The position numbers were made by a program, and so were the translations under genes. The notes under the pieces were generated by a model. The model ran no database searches and was not told the DNA's origin. It was given only the letters and a program-made list of their open reading frames with translations. From positions 1 to 31,002 of IMG/VR virus record IMGVR_UViG_3300037171_000070: a stretch of DNA of 31,002 bases; one strand, given 5' to 3'. The stretch is from a virus. Below are positions 9,327 through 16,222 of this stretch, one piece after another (position 1 is the first letter of the stretch; every line of letters starts with the position of its first letter).

Positions 9327-10729
9327 ACAAACGTTACCTTCTTATACATCGTTTTCCAGTAGTCTTTCACTTGTTCAACTTGATAAGTGAAATGTGTTGT
9401 GTTCTTTTCTATAGACAACACTCGGCGATTCAACCGTAGTCCACTAATAACTCCACTACCTTCACCCGCAAACGGATCAAGGACTGTTTGCCCCTCGGTG
9501 CTGACAGCTTCGTATAGATACTTCCAGATATGAAACGGTTTCGCAAATTGATTTGACACTCGCTCGGCGTCATTAGAACAAACCTCCCAGTTTAATGCCA
9601 CAGGTTTAGGTAGTTGTGCTTTGCCTTTACGGCACACCATAGCAATCTCTGTTGCTTTTGTGATGTTGATGTGTGCCATTTGGTTTAAGGCTTGGGGTTT
9701 ACACCAGACTAAAGGCCAACGTTGCACACGAAAGCCAGCGGATTCAGCGAGGGTGTAGAGGTATTGCCATTGCATTTGGTCGCAGAAGTGGATGAAATAG
9801 CCGCCGTCACGGAGGACACGGTAGAACGGAACCATCATGGTTGAAAGTAGGTCCATGTTCTCGTCGACTTCGTGTTCGTCTTTAACGCGTGAGATGTCAT
9901 TAAAACGTGTTTTGGATTGGTCAAGAACGTCAAGATCAATCGCAAATGGTGGGTCGGTGATGATGTGGTCAACGCTGTCTGCAGGCCATGCGGCGAGAAC
10001 TTCGCGGCAATCTCCACAGAAAAGACTGTGAGATAAGTCAATTTGGTGGTCGATGACGTCGCCGCCAGAGAGTTCGTCGTCGGCGAATAGTGATGCAGTG
10101 GCGGCGTCGGGTGTAGGTAAAGGAGTGACAACGCTAACCATACCTGTGCGACGTGCTTGCTCTGCAATGGCTTTGTCTTCGAGAATGCGGTAGTAAACCC
10201 TTAAAGCGTCAGTTATGGAAGTGCAATCGTTGTATTTTTCGTCCACGATTAACGGAGCAAGGGTGAGACAGTTGGTTACATACACACGAGAATACCCGCC
10301 CAACAGCTCTCCCGTCATTTCTTGCGTCCATTCAGTGCGGTTAATCGCAGCTTCGCGTGAGCGTGTGGTGTGAACAGCGCAGACAGATTTTATAGTTTCA
10401 CGCCATGTTAGGTCAAGCCGACGTAGGTTGGTTTCGAGTTCGACCTCAAAGTATTCCGCTGGGCTTAAAGCGTCCCGACGGTAGACAGGGATAAGGTTAT
10501 ACTTCTCTGGGTTAGCTTTTTGTAGCCGCCGCCACGATGTGAACCGACACCAACCATCGACAAGAGTGTTTGTTTGGTCTAAAAGAATGGGTTGAAGAAG
10601 GCCGTAACGTTCGATGGAACTACAAAGCTGTTCAAGGTGAGATTCGATGTCAGGCCGAGAGGCGTTAGTGCCATCACGGACGCGGTGTTCGATGTTTATT
10701 TGTTCAACGGGGAATAATTCTTGCGGCAT
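9323..10729 (-). CDS. ParB/Srx-like domain fused to a DNA methyltransferase
   Basis: 468 residues from the ATG at 10729; a TTG at 10756 would add nine residues but would run translation through palindrome copy B. Residues about 1-170 resemble a ParB-type N-terminal domain (LVDGWCRF, the equivalent of the ParB box with Gly and Arg). After an acidic linker comes an amino-methyltransferase: DPPF at about 259-262 is the catalytic motif IV, and DPFAGEGSG near 419-427 is the AdoMet-binding motif I. Motif IV before motif I is the order of beta-class N6-adenine or N4-cytosine enzymes. Phages use such orphan enzymes to mark their own DNA against host restriction or to time replication. The target sequence cannot be told from here. 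No partner endonuclease is seen. Confidence 0.88.
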   Translation of the reverse strand: MPQELFPVEQINIEHRVRDGTNASRPDIESHLEQLCSSIERYGLLQPILLDQTNTLVDGWCRFTSWRRLQKANPEKYNLIPVYRRDALSPAEYFEVELETNLRRLDLTWRETIKSVCAVHTTRSREAAINRTEWTQEMTGELLGGYSRVYVTNCLTLAPLIVDEKYNDCTSITDALRVYYRILEDKAIAEQARRTGMVSVVTPLPTPDAATASLFADDELSGGDVIDHQIDLSHSLFCGDCREVLAAWPADSVDHIITDPPFAIDLDVLDQSKTRFNDISRVKDEHEVDENMDLLSTMMVPFYRVLRDGGYFIHFCDQMQWQYLYTLAESAGFRVQRWPLVWCKPQALNQMAHINITKATEIAMVCRKGKAQLPKPVALNWEVCSNDAERVSNQFAKPFHIWKYLYEAVSTEGQTVLDPFAGEGSGVISGLRLNRRVLSIEKNTTHFTYQVEQVKDYWKTMYKKVTFV

Positions 10730-10738
10730 ATAGTTGGG

Positions 10739-10751
10739 GTCATTTAATGAC
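10739..10751. promoter_or_regulatory. 13 bp palindrome, copy B
   Basis: GTCATTTAATGAC. On the - strand the dyad extends outward as GTTGAG on the left and CCCAAC on the right, and it ends 9 nt before the methyltransferase ATG. A strong hairpin (10754-10777) lies directly upstream. Confidence 0.7.
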
Positions 10752-10753
10752 CT

Positions 10754-10777
10754 CAACGGAGGGGTTAGCCCCCGTTG
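10754..10777 (-). promoter_or_regulatory. Intergenic GC-rich hairpin
   Basis: Two stacked stems, CAACG/CGTTG (5 bp) and GGGG/CCCC (4 bp), with a two-base bulge and a four-base loop. It lies between the DUF669-like gene and palindrome copy B. No U-tract follows on the - strand, so it is not a classical terminator. It may stabilise or process the upstream mRNA end. Confidence 0.45.
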
Positions 10778-10793
10778 AAGACAATGTTAGTGG

Positions 10794-11294
10794 TCAAGCA
10801 ACGAATCGCGAAATCTTGTTGGATTCGTCTGGGTAGTCGTCGTTACCTTTCTGCACCTTGACCTTTGCGCGGACAATCTTTCCCTCGTATCGGTCGAGGG
10901 GAAAGAACGCACCGACTTCACCACAGCCGTCTTTCTCGAAGTTAGCGAGAGCACGGTTGATGGATGAGATGGTGTAGTCAGGTGTTGGCGTGATGCTGAT
11001 GGTGTGAAACAACGGGAAGCCGGGGGCGACAAGTTCACCAGTAATGCTGGTGCACTCTACCGTGGTCTTCAGTTGTATTTTGATCACGTCGCCCGTGTCT
11101 TTGCTGTTGCGCTTTTGTTCGACTTTCACAACCGCAAGTGCGTATTCGTCCGGCGGGAGCAACGGCATTGCGGTGGAGGTGTCGGTTTGGTCGTTCATCA
11201 GGATAGGGTTGACGTCAGAGCCTTCGGCTGTTTGACCTTGTTGAGGTTCCTGATTAGGTTGCGTATCCTCTGCTGTTTGTTTTTCTTTCTTCAT
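10794..11294 (-). CDS. DUF669-like protein, candidate ssDNA-binding protein
   Basis: 166 residues from the ATG at 11294 (a reading from 11363 adds 23 residues but starts inside a predicted terminator stem region). After a Gln/Glu-rich disordered N-terminus of about 45 residues comes a beta-rich domain: PPDEYALAVVKVE, a long strand pair, then YEGKIVRAKVKVQ near the end. This pattern resembles the DUF669 family found next to phage recombination ATPases and nucleases, which is thought to bind single-stranded DNA. It sits just downstream of the Sak4-like ATPase, as expected for a recombination set. A structured intergenic RNA candidate with a terminator-like hairpin lies just upstream. Confidence 0.6.
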   Translation of the reverse strand: MKKEKQTAEDTQPNQEPQQGQTAEGSDVNPILMNDQTDTSTAMPLLPPDEYALAVVKVEQKRNSKDTGDVIKIQLKTTVECTSITGELVAPGFPLFHTISITPTPDYTISSINRALANFEKDGCGEVGAFFPLDRYEGKIVRAKVKVQKGNDDYPDESNKISRFVA

Positions 11295-11319
11295 ACTAGT
11301 TGTATTTCTGTTGTTTGTT

Positions 11320-11476
11320 AAAAAGCGGTGATGCGTCGCCGCTAACGTTGGACAGATGTCCAAAGGTTAAAGGCTGCTTACTAGAAGCCGGTCGAACATA
11401 TTAAACACTACTTGTGTAGGCTAAGACTGGTTCTTAGATGTGTTAAGCTCGTAAGCCACACTAAGAGTATCCAGTG
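11320..11476 (-). ncRNA. Candidate structured RNA with terminator
   Basis: About 157 nt between the Sak4-like ATPase and the DUF669-like gene, with no convincing ORF. Reading the - strand there are several short hairpins: TGTG-GCT-TACG-AGC closed by CACA, CTAAGA/TCTTAG (11421-11437), a GGCT/AGCC stem, and a 7 bp stem TTGGACA/TGTCCAA with a two-base core (11348-11363). Last comes an imperfect AGCGG/CCGCT stem followed by five T (11320-11343), which looks like a rho-independent terminator. A TATAAT box lies just upstream. It may be a small RNA or a long attenuator leader of the downstream gene; no known RNA family is recognised. Confidence 0.45.
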
Positions 11477-11482
11477 CCGTAT

Positions 11483-11510
11483 ATTATACGTGCTCATGTT
11501 GCCTTGTCTC
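11483..11510 (-). promoter_or_regulatory. Candidate promoter
   Basis: On the - strand a perfect TATAAT (11483-11488) sits inside the palindrome CGTATATTATACG (11478-11490). A weak -35-like GAGACA lies 16 bp upstream. It would start transcription near 11476, at the 5' end of the structured RNA candidate. Confidence 0.4.
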
Positions 11511-11529
11511 GTTCAGCAGCCAAAGTTAT

Positions 11530-12267
11530 TTACTTCTTAAGGAACTTCTCCACCGCTTCGTAAGAGGCTTCAAGCGTGTTACCACAAAGGATGGAGTTTT
11601 TAAGTTGACTAACGGCGGTAGGATGCGTGGTTACCACTGCCTTAAGTCCTCTTGTGCCACCTTGATCAACAAGTGTGCAACGCCAGATGTCACTGAAGTA
11701 GTAACCAAAATAAGCACTAATGCCGGTGCTTATAGAGGGAACGTATGCTTCGATTGCCCCTTTTTTATCGTATTCGATTTTCTCGTGGCAGTTGACGATT
11801 ACGGTTTTACCAGAGGCTTTACATTCAGATAGGAAAGCGTGAAGTTCACGCTTGTAAGGAGCCCAGTTAAAACCTTCGAGTTCTTTGAGACCTTGCACGC
11901 GGCAGCTGTGAGCGTAGAGTGCTTGGTCACACCAGGTAAGGGTGTCAAGGCCGATGGTTTGGATTGTGGGGTCTTTTATTGCAGCGCGGGCGAGTATACG
12001 TAGTCGATCCCAACCGAATTTGAGATCGACCATGTCGCCTTTTTTGTGCTCACCTTCGTCGTCTTCGTATTGGGAGATGGTGTCATACTTAAAAGGCTTG
12101 AACTTGTTTATGCTTTTTAAGTAACGGACAGGGCCGGCAAGGTTACGGTCACAGTTGAGGATATACAATTTAGGGAACTGCATCATTAAGGTGGTCTTGC
12201 CGCCACCGGGAGGTCCCATAAGGAGGATTGATAACGCTTCGCTTAGATTTTCGTTGAAGGTTTTCAT
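11530..12267 (-). CDS. Sak4-like RecA-fold ATPase (phage recombination)
   Basis: 245 residues from the ATG at 12267 (a TTG 15 nt upstream is open). Walker A is GPPGGGKT at residues 18-25. A hydrophobic strand ending in Asp (TIGLDTL) follows and serves as Walker B, and a later TVIVNCHEK strand gives the sensor His. The compact core of about 245 residues without other domains fits Sak4-type single-strand annealing ATPases of phages rather than full RecA. Upstream are a Cas4-like nuclease and a small coupled gene, downstream a DUF669-like ssDNA-binding candidate. Together they form a plausible end-resection and annealing system for phage DNA. Confidence 0.78.
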   Translation of the reverse strand: MKTFNENLSEALSILLMGPPGGGKTTLMMQFPKLYILNCDRNLAGPVRYLKSINKFKPFKYDTISQYEDDEGEHKKGDMVDLKFGWDRLRILARAAIKDPTIQTIGLDTLTWCDQALYAHSCRVQGLKELEGFNWAPYKRELHAFLSECKASGKTVIVNCHEKIEYDKKGAIEAYVPSISTGISAYFGYYFSDIWRCTLVDQGGTRGLKAVVTTHPTAVSQLKNSILCGNTLEASYEAVEKFLKK

Positions 12268-12268
12268 G

Positions 12269-12673
12269 TTATTCTTTGTCAATACATTGGAGTTTTAGGC
12301 GTTTTTCTGTGTGTTCAGGGACGTAAGTTGAAGGAATAACTACTAGTTCTTCGACTAATATACAGTTTGAGGGCGGCTCCCCCGCCCAACAACGGAAGGA
12401 AAGACCGCCTACGGTTGTGGTGTAATCAATGACGTTATCTCGGTATTCTTTTTTCCATTCACCTCCTTTGACTATCACCATAACTTTTACGATTTTGTTG
12501 TGAGGTAAGTTGTTGAAGTCGATGCTATTCGTGTACGTGTATATTTCAGCTTCTACACCTGCTGCATCTAATTCTTCTGCGTGTGTTTGCAACCAACTAA
12601 CACACTTATCAAACTTATCTCGCCGACTGTTTTCTTCTTTGATTTCTTGTTCTAGTGTTTCTTTTATTTTCAT
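12269..12673 (-). CDS. Hypothetical protein between nuclease and ATPase
   Basis: 134 residues from the ATG at 12673, six bases after the nuclease stop; a longer reading from 12703 overlaps that gene. The N-terminal 40 residues form a charged helix (Glu/Lys/Arg rich). The rest is beta-rich, with long strands such as IVKVMVIVKGG. No catalytic motif is visible. Its position inside the recombination block suggests a co-factor of the nuclease or the ATPase. No family is recognised. Confidence 0.6.
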   Translation of the reverse strand: MKIKETLEQEIKEENSRRDKFDKCVSWLQTHAEELDAAGVEAEIYTYTNSIDFNNLPHNKIVKVMVIVKGGEWKKEYRDNVIDYTTTVGGLSFRCWAGEPPSNCILVEELVVIPSTYVPEHTEKRLKLQCIDKE

Positions 12674-12678
12674 AGTTT

Positions 12679-13662
12679 TTACTTTCTGTATAACGGTGAC
12701 CATTTGTTTTCTTCAAACGCATTTGATGCTAATGCTGTTGCACGGCTACGTTCCGGCAGTGAACAGACATTGAAAAATTCACACATACCATATTTGCCTC
12801 GGCAATGGTAGTGGTGACGAGGGAAGATGTTTCGGTCGTAGTGCCATAAAAACGTCTCAACTTGGTGGAGCATGTTTTCAAACCATTCGTCAAGCTGACC
12901 GGCAGGTTCTTTGGTGAAGAAACGTTGGCTTTCAAAAGTGAGTGGAACGGCTGCGCCGGGTTTGCCGCTTTTAGTGGGAGGCGCGATTATCTTACCAAGA
13001 ATATCATCGAAAATGGCGTTTTGGATGCTCTCACGCACTGCAATGGCGTCGTAGACATAGCCGACCGGTTCAATCCCAGTAGATTCTTTCAGTGCCCAAC
13101 AATAGCCTTTTAATTGTTCCGACATTTGAGCTTCGTTCCAAGTGGTTTCACCAAGCATAGAGGTAGTTTTGTAGTCACGGACGAACACTCCTTCGGGGAA
13201 TTTTACAACGCGGTCTATACGACCAATATAGATTATACAACGACCCGCAATGGTTCTAGGTATTTCAATAGCGAAGGGTTGTTCAACCATAGGCCAACCA
13301 TATTTTGGATGTGGAAGGATAGTGCTTTTATCCGCGGCGACCATTGGGTCGGTATTATACCCTTTTATCACCTTCACTGCGTTCTCGAAATTACGATAGC
13401 CTTCATTTTCACACGGAGTGGACATGAAGTGGTGTTCGAGAATACGAACTTGCTTGCCTTCGTCGACTTCGTGGCCGTAGAAATGCTTACGGTTACGGAA
13501 AGCAAGGGCGGCGTGAATATGGTGGCCAAAGCGTAAAGCGGCACTTTCACCCGCGGTGCGGCGGTTGTCGATGAAAGAGGTTTTGCCTTTGAAAGGGCAC
13601 GTTGTAATCTGCTCTATCAGGCCGTTATCTACTAGGAAACAGTTATCAATGAAGCGGGTCAT
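12679..13662 (-). CDS. Cas4/AddB-like PD-(D/E)XK exonuclease with Fe-S cysteines
   Basis: 327 residues. The nuclease core reads GRID (Asp150), then VRDYKTTS with Asp163 and Lys165, and a following QLKGYCWA helix (the Gln-xxx-Tyr motif of this family). A GHHIH segment (residues 46-50) precedes it. Four cysteines lie as in Cas4 and AddB: Cys22 near the N-terminus and Cys287, Cys294 and Cys300 near the C-terminus, so a 4Fe-4S cluster is likely. Phages use such enzymes for 5' or 3' end resection in recombination and DNA degradation. The start overlaps the stop of the small upstream gene by ATGA, and the Sak4-like ATPase follows one gene later. Confidence 0.85.
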   Translation of the reverse strand: MTRFIDNCFLVDNGLIEQITTCPFKGKTSFIDNRRTAGESAALRFGHHIHAALAFRNRKHFYGHEVDEGKQVRILEHHFMSTPCENEGYRNFENAVKVIKGYNTDPMVAADKSTILPHPKYGWPMVEQPFAIEIPRTIAGRCIIYIGRIDRVVKFPEGVFVRDYKTTSMLGETTWNEAQMSEQLKGYCWALKESTGIEPVGYVYDAIAVRESIQNAIFDDILGKIIAPPTKSGKPGAAVPLTFESQRFFTKEPAGQLDEWFENMLHQVETFLWHYDRNIFPRHHYHCRGKYGMCEFFNVCSLPERSRATALASNAFEENKWSPLYRK

Positions 13663-13886
13663 GCAGTTTCTTTCTCGTCTCGTTGTTTAACAATTTCATT
13701 GCCGATTATTCGTCCATCACGATCTGGGTCATAATCAGCACGCATGTCACATATCTGTGACGCATCCGTCATCCCCTGTTTCCACGCGTCGAGTTGGATT
13801 TGTTTAACATCTGATTCCATTATGTGTGAAGGTTCAAGTGGGTCAAAACACTTTAATTCACCTATCCATTCTTGTGCGGTTTTCAT
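13659..13886 (-). CDS. Small conserved-looking phage protein
   Basis: 75 residues, acidic, with a central helix reading IQLDAWKQGMTDAS, a sequence style common in small phage early proteins of unknown function. ATGA overlaps join it to the genes on both sides, so it is co-translated with the Cas4-like nuclease. No catalytic or metal-binding motif is visible. Confidence 0.6.
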   Translation of the reverse strand: MKTAQEWIGELKCFDPLEPSHIMESDVKQIQLDAWKQGMTDASQICDMRADYDPDRDGRIIGNEIVKQRDEKETA

Positions 13887-14176
13887 ACTTCATCTCCTTC
13901 CTCATCACCCGCTAACAAATCACCCAACAACTTCGCTTTTTGCGTCGGCGTAGCGTCCGCAGATTTGCGCGAGGTGCGTTGTGGTTTATTCTCTGCCGAT
14001 AGCTGCTGCGACGTTCTCCGTTCCCTTATGAACTTTACGAACTCGTGGAGCTGTTCGTCCGTCATTTCTTCCACTGGTGTTTGAGTTAGTGCAATCCTCG
14101 CTGTATCCGCATTTATTAAGGATGTAGTTGATAAGGGTGTCACGATCGACAATGGTGTAGTTATTTGCTCTGACAT
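13883..14176 (-). CDS. Small hypothetical protein with alternative start
   Basis: 97 residues from 14176, or 60 from the ATG at 14065, which is preceded by a GGAAGAA purine run. The segment MTDEQLHEFVKFIRERR is a likely amphipathic helix, followed by a Lys/Arg-rich tail with PTQKAKLLGDLL. Its stop overlaps the next gene's start (ATGA). The longer form would overlap the upstream gene by 191 bp in another frame, so the shorter start is favoured although it still overlaps by 80 bp. Confidence 0.55.
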   Translation of the reverse strand: MSEQITTPLSIVTPLSTTSLINADTARIALTQTPVEEMTDEQLHEFVKFIRERRTSQQLSAENKPQRTSRKSADATPTQKAKLLGDLLAGDEEGDEV

Positions 14177-14342
14177 AATCTGCTAGGTGTTTAAGGAATA
14201 ATGCTTGTGCGATTTGGATGCCACCATGTTCGAGAAGAACAAGGCGAATGGTGTTGACGTCATCAGCCGGCGCGTCGAGGTTTAGGCGAATTGTTTGACC
14301 TTCGTAGGAACGATAAGGGTTTATGTATGTGGGGTTTTTCAT
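13986..14342 (-). CDS. Hypothetical protein overlapping its downstream neighbour
   Basis: 118 residues. The first 85 residues look like a folded domain (LNLDAPADDVNTIRLVLLEHGGIQIAQALF and a Tyr/Asn-rich helix). The last 35 are Asn/Arg-rich and low in hydrophobics, and are encoded over the other gene. Its start overlaps the stop of the 176-residue gene by ATGA, which supports it as real. No family is recognised. Confidence 0.5.
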   Translation of the reverse strand: MKNPTYINPYRSYEGQTIRLNLDAPADDVNTIRLVLLEHGGIQIAQALFLKHLADYVRANNYTIVDRDTLINYILNKCGYSEDCTNSNTSGRNDGRTAPRVRKVHKGTENVAAAIGRE

Positions 14343-14869
14343 AGAATGGTGTAAGTATCTCCGTCTTTAGTAACAGAGATGTCATATTCCTGTTCGAGGG
14401 ATTTCACGTCAACCATGGTTTGAATGGTTGACGGCTGTAAGAGGAGTTGATGGTGATGAAGGATAACCACTGCGTGGATTAGTTCCTCTGATGGGTTTAT
14501 GAGGTTAATTTTTACTGAGTCTTCGACGCCATGATCAACATCTTGCGGCCACATAACCTTATTTAAGGGTGTGAGTTTCCGCACAAGGTCATACGGCCCA
14601 CAGACAACCTTGCCAGGCTGTGCGTTGGTGGAGACCACGACCTCGTCGCAGATTTGAATGAACTTTACCATGTTCCAGGCGATTGGCCATTGGTTGTTAC
14701 GGAGGGATTTCATGGCTATACGGATACGGGTGCTAAGGGTCTCTGTAGAGGCGACGGGGGGTAGTGGAGTGAAGACCGAGAGTTGCGGCCAATTCTCGGT
14801 GAGTTCACGGAGGTAACGTTCGTAGAGGCGGAAGTGCCTCTCAGTTTGGAGGTATGGTAAAGCGGTCAT
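14339..14869 (-). CDS. Hypothetical protein, 176 residues
   Basis: A mixed alpha/beta protein with an aromatic N-terminus (LQTERHFRLYERYLRELTENWPQ), a central valine-rich segment and a short C-terminal strand pair (DISVTKDGDTYTIL). It is linked to both neighbours by 4 bp overlaps. No motif points to an activity. Confidence 0.6.
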   Translation of the reverse strand: MTALPYLQTERHFRLYERYLRELTENWPQLSVFTPLPPVASTETLSTRIRIAMKSLRNNQWPIAWNMVKFIQICDEVVVSTNAQPGKVVCGPYDLVRKLTPLNKVMWPQDVDHGVEDSVKINLINPSEELIHAVVILHHHQLLLQPSTIQTMVDVKSLEQEYDISVTKDGDTYTIL

Positions 14870-15048
14870 TTTTTGTGTGTATACTCCTTTCTAATTTGTG
14901 CTTCTTGTATTGCAAGCATGTCTTTTAACTTCGCAATGTTGATTGCGTAACCATCCTCAGGTTCGACGTCGGCGGTGAGGTCTATGCGGACGCTTTCGTA
15001 GTTGCCGACGTTGATTGTGCGGCCTAGAGTGATTTGAGTGATTTTCAT
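14866..15048 (-). CDS. Small hypothetical protein
   Basis: 60 residues: a beta-rich N-terminal half (TLGRTINVGNYESVRIDLTADV) and a charged helical tail. A GAAAGGA sequence precedes the ATG at a usable distance, giving one of the clearer ribosome binding sites here. ATGA overlaps join it to the genes on both sides. No family recognised. Confidence 0.6.
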   Translation of the reverse strand: MKITQITLGRTINVGNYESVRIDLTADVEPEDGYAINIAKLKDMLAIQEAQIRKEYTHKK

Positions 15049-15212
15049 TGTAGGTTCCTTTCGTCTTCGACAACCATTATAGGTACTCTGGTAATACGAA
15101 GAACGCAGATTTCATCTACATTCACCCATAGAGTTTTGCCGTCGTGACTGACTCGAATCTCCACAGTTTTAGGGGAGGATATATCTATCATAGTAACGGT
15201 TTTAATTTCCAT
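15045..15212 (-). CDS. Very small hypothetical protein (55 residues)
   Basis: A 55-residue frame with ATG at 15212 that ends in an ATGA overlap with the next gene. It reads as a small beta-rich domain (KTVEIRVSHDGKTLWVNVDE). It is the first gene of a chain of coupled genes running down to the nuclease and starts 14 nt after palindrome copy C. The overlap and the codon pattern shared with neighbours support it; no family is recognised. Confidence 0.6.
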   Translation of the reverse strand: MEIKTVTMIDISSPKTVEIRVSHDGKTLWVNVDEICVLRITRVPIMVVEDERNLQ

Positions 15213-15226
15213 AATTTTCTGTTCAT

Positions 15227-15239
15227 GTCATTAAATGAC
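15227..15239. promoter_or_regulatory. 13 bp palindrome, copy C
   Basis: GTCATTAAATGAC with GCCAAC on one side, 14 nt before the ATG at 15212. It lies between the structured RNA candidate (15278-15441) and the first gene of a long coupled operon. On the - strand the sequence after it, ATGAACA, is shared with copy D. Confidence 0.7.
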
Positions 15240-15277
15240 GCCAACGGATTAAGAAATCTAGAGTTATTTGAGTTATA

Positions 15278-15441
15278 CGTGGATGGTATAGCTCTTGATT
15301 AGTAAAAGACCACGGGGGCGAACCATCAATACGATGTCACTCCGCCGAAGCAGGAGATACGGTAGAGGTGGATGCCACGAAAGTGATTGTGGATATGGAG
15401 ACTGCCTAACCATCTGTCTCATTACACGGCAACATATCCAC
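15278..15441 (-). ncRNA. Candidate structured RNA with pseudoknot and UUCG hairpin
   Basis: The 236 bp gap between two - strand genes has no convincing ORF but several strong helices. A 9 bp perfect stem GTGGATATG/CATATCCAC (15389-15397 with 15433-15441) stacks on GAGAC/GTCTC (15398-15402 with 15416-15420). TGCC in the enclosed loop (15403-15406) can pair with GGCA in the bulge (15428-15431), forming a pseudoknot. Next (15340-15356) is a hairpin whose - strand loop is C(UUCG)G, a stable RNA tetraloop that favours the - strand. A third helix, CGTGG/CCACG (15278-15314), encloses a TCTT/AAGA stem. It could be a riboswitch-like leader or a small RNA; I recognise no known class. Confidence 0.5.
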
Positions 15442-15448
15442 TAAGTGT

Positions 15449-16132
15449 TTACGCCTTCAACCCGGCGAGAGGATTGGCACGATACGCCTTGACTGCAAAC
15501 GCGACCGCACGAAGGTTTTTCGCTTCGTGTTCGGGGTCAGAAGTATCGACCAGTTCCACTGCAGTGCCGGTGATCTCGGTGATTCTCGCCAACGAGATAC
15601 GGAGCTTCTTCAGCCCTTGTGCGAGCAACGCCTTCGCGGTTTCAAGGTCAAGCTTCCCAGGTTCGGTGGAGGACGGACCTTTACGCTCGCGTTGGGACGG
15701 ATCAAACTTGATCTTGTCGTTGCTGTCGTCGGGGAGTGAGGTGTTCACCTCCATAATCTCGTCCAGTATGGACTGGAAGGTGGTCACTGCCACGCCCTTT
15801 GTTGCGGCAACACGACCAATATACTTCCCCTCGGATTCGTCGAAGACTTGTTCGATCTTGCCTTCGGCGTCAGGTTTCGCGCCGGGTTTGTCTTTTGTCT
15901 CACGCGGAACGTCGGGGTTTAGTTCCGCCAATTTCGTGGCGAGCGCTCGACGGACCTCGGCGAAAGCGCCACGATACATAACGTTTTCAATCGCGTCATC
16001 GAGCACCGCGACGCCGGTGCTGTTTTCATCCAACCGTCGCACACCCGCCATCGCGGAGTATTCGTCAACGGTTGTAGGTGTGGTTACGCGGAATTTCAAT
16101 CCGCCCTGTAGTTCCCAAGTGGTTTCTTTCAT
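15449..16132 (-). CDS. Hypothetical protein, possibly abundant
   Basis: 227 residues from the ATG at 16132; an in-frame GTG 27 nt upstream lies within a leader hairpin and is less likely. The sequence is Ala/Lys/Glu-rich. A folded N-terminal part (residues about 1-70) is followed by a Pro/Lys/Glu-rich linker (about 75-95) and a helical C-terminal half. GC content and third-position GC look higher than in most neighbours, as also seen for the DUF669-like gene; this can mark a strongly expressed protein. Three hairpins precede the start. It follows the ATP-grasp gene. No family is recognised. Confidence 0.65.
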   Translation of the reverse strand: MKETTWELQGGLKFRVTTPTTVDEYSAMAGVRRLDENSTGVAVLDDAIENVMYRGAFAEVRRALATKLAELNPDVPRETKDKPGAKPDAEGKIEQVFDESEGKYIGRVAATKGVAVTTFQSILDEIMEVNTSLPDDSNDKIKFDPSQRERKGPSSTEPGKLDLETAKALLAQGLKKLRISLARITEITGTAVELVDTSDPEHEAKNLRAVAFAVKAYRANPLAGLKA

Positions 16133-16150
16133 ACTAATGTTTTTTACTAT

Positions 16151-16216
16151 GCAGCTCACGCTGCGGTTTGTTTAGTCGTAGAGCCAGCTACGGTGCTGAT
16201 GAACCAACAAGGTTCA
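16151..16216 (-). promoter_or_regulatory. Three-hairpin leader
   Basis: Three consecutive perfect hairpins lie in the short gap between the ATP-grasp gene and the 227-residue gene: GCAGC/GCTGC with a 4 nt loop (16151-16164), CGTAG/CTACG with a 6 nt loop (16177-16192), and TGAACC/GGTTCA with a 5 nt loop (16200-16216). They would form the 5' leader of the downstream gene and may stabilise its mRNA or set its translation. Confidence 0.5.
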
Positions 16217-16222
16217 AATTGG

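Noticed and set aside
15301-15420. Short + and - strand frames in the structured gap (such as a 46-residue frame from 15413 on the - strand)
   Set aside because: No ribosome binding site, no coupling and aberrant composition; the stems explain the sequence better.
15387-16175. 262-residue + strand ORF, longer than the - strand gene opposite it
   Set aside because: Its Ser/Ala/Phe-rich product looks like an antisense frame; the - strand reading follows the operon direction and has a plausible ATG after a leader.
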